Below, in pieces: positions 33,604 through 34,282 of a stretch of 34,282 bases of DNA; within the stretch, counting starts at the first letter, position 1; every line of letters starts with the position of its first letter. The notes beneath the pieces are model-generated. The model did not search any database, was not told the DNA's origin, and saw only the letters and a program-made list of their open reading frames with translations. The position numbers and the translations under genes were made by a program. Source of the stretch: a marine gamma proteobacterium HTCC2089 (GTDB lineage Bacteria > Pseudomonadota > Gammaproteobacteria > Pseudomonadales > Azotimanducaceae); NCBI GenBank assembly GCA_905182905.1, contig CAJJDH010000096.1:1-34282 (forward strand), in the 5' to 3' direction.

Positions 33604-34170
33604 TCAATCTTTGCTATGTAACCCTCGGCTTAATGACGGCCATGCTGCTCTCAGGTACTGGGTCATTGACCACAAAGTCATCACAGCGGCTAGGTAGAGC
33701 ATCAAATACCCACCCTGAACCCATAAGGAGCTAAACACAGGGGGATAGGACAACAACATGGTAATGGCGACCATTTGTAGGGTCGTCTTGATCTTACCTA
33801 AATGGCTTACTGCAATAGTCACAGAGTCATTCATTTCAGCCATCCACTCGCGTAATGCGCTGATGACAATCTCACGGCCAATAATGACCAAACTAGGCAA
33901 TGTCAGCCAAATAGAATTGTGGTGAGCTATCAGTATCACCAAGGCAGACACAACAATGAGTTTGTCTGCGACCGGGTCAATAAACGCACCGAAAGGCGTG
34001 GTCTGATTGAGCTTGCGCGCGAGGTAACCGTCTAACCAATCTGTCGCGGCCGCAAGAGCGAACATAGACGCCGCCAGCCAATAACTCCAACTATTAGCCA
34101 TAAGAAAAATGATGACGAAAACTGGAATCAGCAGGATTCGAGCAATGGTAATGATGTTCGGTAAATTCAA
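33604..34170 (-). CDS. pgsA: CDP-diacylglycerol--glycerol-3-phosphate 3-phosphatidyltransferase
   Basis: A 188-aa inner-membrane enzyme that makes phosphatidylglycerol phosphate, the precursor of phosphatidylglycerol and cardiolipin. The CDP-alcohol motif is complete: D44-x2-D47-G48-x2-A51-R52-x8-G61-x3-D65-x3-D69 (TDWLDGYLARKL, GAFIDPVADK). Five to six membrane helices surround it. The start is TTG at 34170 with a weak upstream CGGAAC. It follows uvrC on the same strand by 53 bp, the order known from Pseudomonas and relatives. Confidence 0.95.
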   Translation of the reverse strand: MNLPNIITIARILLIPVFVIIFLMANSWSYWLAASMFALAAATDWLDGYLARKLNQTTPFGAFIDPVADKLIVVSALVILIAHHNSIWLTLPSLVIIGREIVISALREWMAEMNDSVTIAVSHLGKIKTTLQMVAITMLLSYPPVFSSLWVQGGYLMLYLAAVMTLWSMTQYLRAAWPSLSRGLHSKD

Positions 34171-34223
34171 AGGGTAGTTCCGAGTTTTAGGTAATGGTTT
34201 TCAAAATGTAATAATGACTGACG

Positions 34224-34282
34224 CTAGTGTAACGCATCATAGATTTGACTGGCCATTTTCGGACTAATGGTAGGTACCTTTG
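34224..34282 (-). CDS. uvrC: UvrC excinuclease subunit, C-terminal end only
   Basis: The last 18 codons read KVPTISPKMASQIYDALH and then TAG; the rest lies beyond the window. This resembles the UvrC C-terminal helix-hairpin-helix end (VPGIS...LAEKIY...LH-type). UvrC makes both incisions in nucleotide excision repair with UvrAB. The assignment from so few residues rests on this similarity plus the position directly upstream of pgsA, a well-known gene order. Confidence 0.8.
   Translation of the reverse strand, partial: KVPTISPKMASQIYDALH

Noticed and set aside
33394-33621. 75-aa plus-strand frame beginning inside tRNA-Cys
   Set aside because: Its start overlaps the tRNA and there is no ribosome site before the later ATG at 33469. 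No family is recognised.
1-34282. Mobile element or prophage island
   Set aside because: No transposase, integrase, terminal repeats or tRNA-linked attachment duplication was found; the tRNA-Cys 3' end is not repeated in the window as far as I can see.

Overview
The window looks like chromosome of a marine-type gammaproteobacterium, probably in or near the Cellvibrionales (Halieaceae/Spongiibacteraceae-like). That placement is inferred from gene content: a Caulobacter-type TonB-dependent receptor, many acyl-CoA dehydrogenases and short-chain dehydrogenases, PhoB, RoxA, PpnP, DeaD, YaiI, and the uvrC-pgsA junction with a nearby tRNA-Cys. No database search was possible. I see no phage, insertion sequence, integrase or CRISPR array.

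Layout. (1) 1-6868, all on the minus strand, transcription order from high to low coordinate: a ferritin-like PF10118 protein, a styrene-oxide-isomerase-like membrane protein, an acyl-CoA synthetase, a LytS-type kinase, a LytTR response regulator and a TonB-dependent receptor cut by the window edge. (2) 7052-9960: a secreted DUF3604 protein and a convergent secreted protein of unknown function. (3) 10064-13424, minus strand: ppnP, an amino-acid racemase, a cupin, a DUF1801 protein and the ribosomal oxygenase roxA, with a 15-bp tandem repeat array before the DUF1801 gene. (4) 13668-16269: two acyl-CoA dehydrogenases. (5) phoB without phoR. (6) 17448-22231: a divergent SDR with a degenerate active site, then a sulfurtransferase, a classical SDR, a PhyH dioxygenase and a LysE-type exporter. 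(7) 22520-26861: enoyl-CoA hydratase/isomerase, class II histone-deacetylase-like enzyme, LLM flavin oxidoreductase and a third acyl-CoA dehydrogenase, probably one operon. (8) 27012-32037: a small protein with an SSB-like C-terminal tip, a palindrome-rich intergenic region, a quinone-reductase-like MDR enzyme, an ABM monooxygenase, deaD and a small membrane protein. (9) 32280-34282: yaiI, a PaaI-like thioesterase, tRNA-Cys, pgsA and the last codons of uvrC.

Functionally most of the window is lipid or hydrophobic-carbon catabolism: uptake (receptor), CoA activation, beta-oxidation-type dehydrogenation and hydration, and redox side chemistry. The most promising undescribed unit is the minus-strand cassette of PF10118 protein, styrene-oxide-isomerase-like protein and acyl-CoA synthetase. 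The first has the residue pattern of a di-iron four-helix protein. The second keeps the haem and substrate residues I recall for StyC. Together with the CoA ligase they could oxidise a C=C bond, isomerise the epoxide to a carbonyl and activate the resulting acid. The sensor pair and receptor lie on the same strand directly downstream. The regulatory claims (Pho box, palindromes, alternative hairpins before deaD) are read directly as sequence symmetry, but their function is inference.
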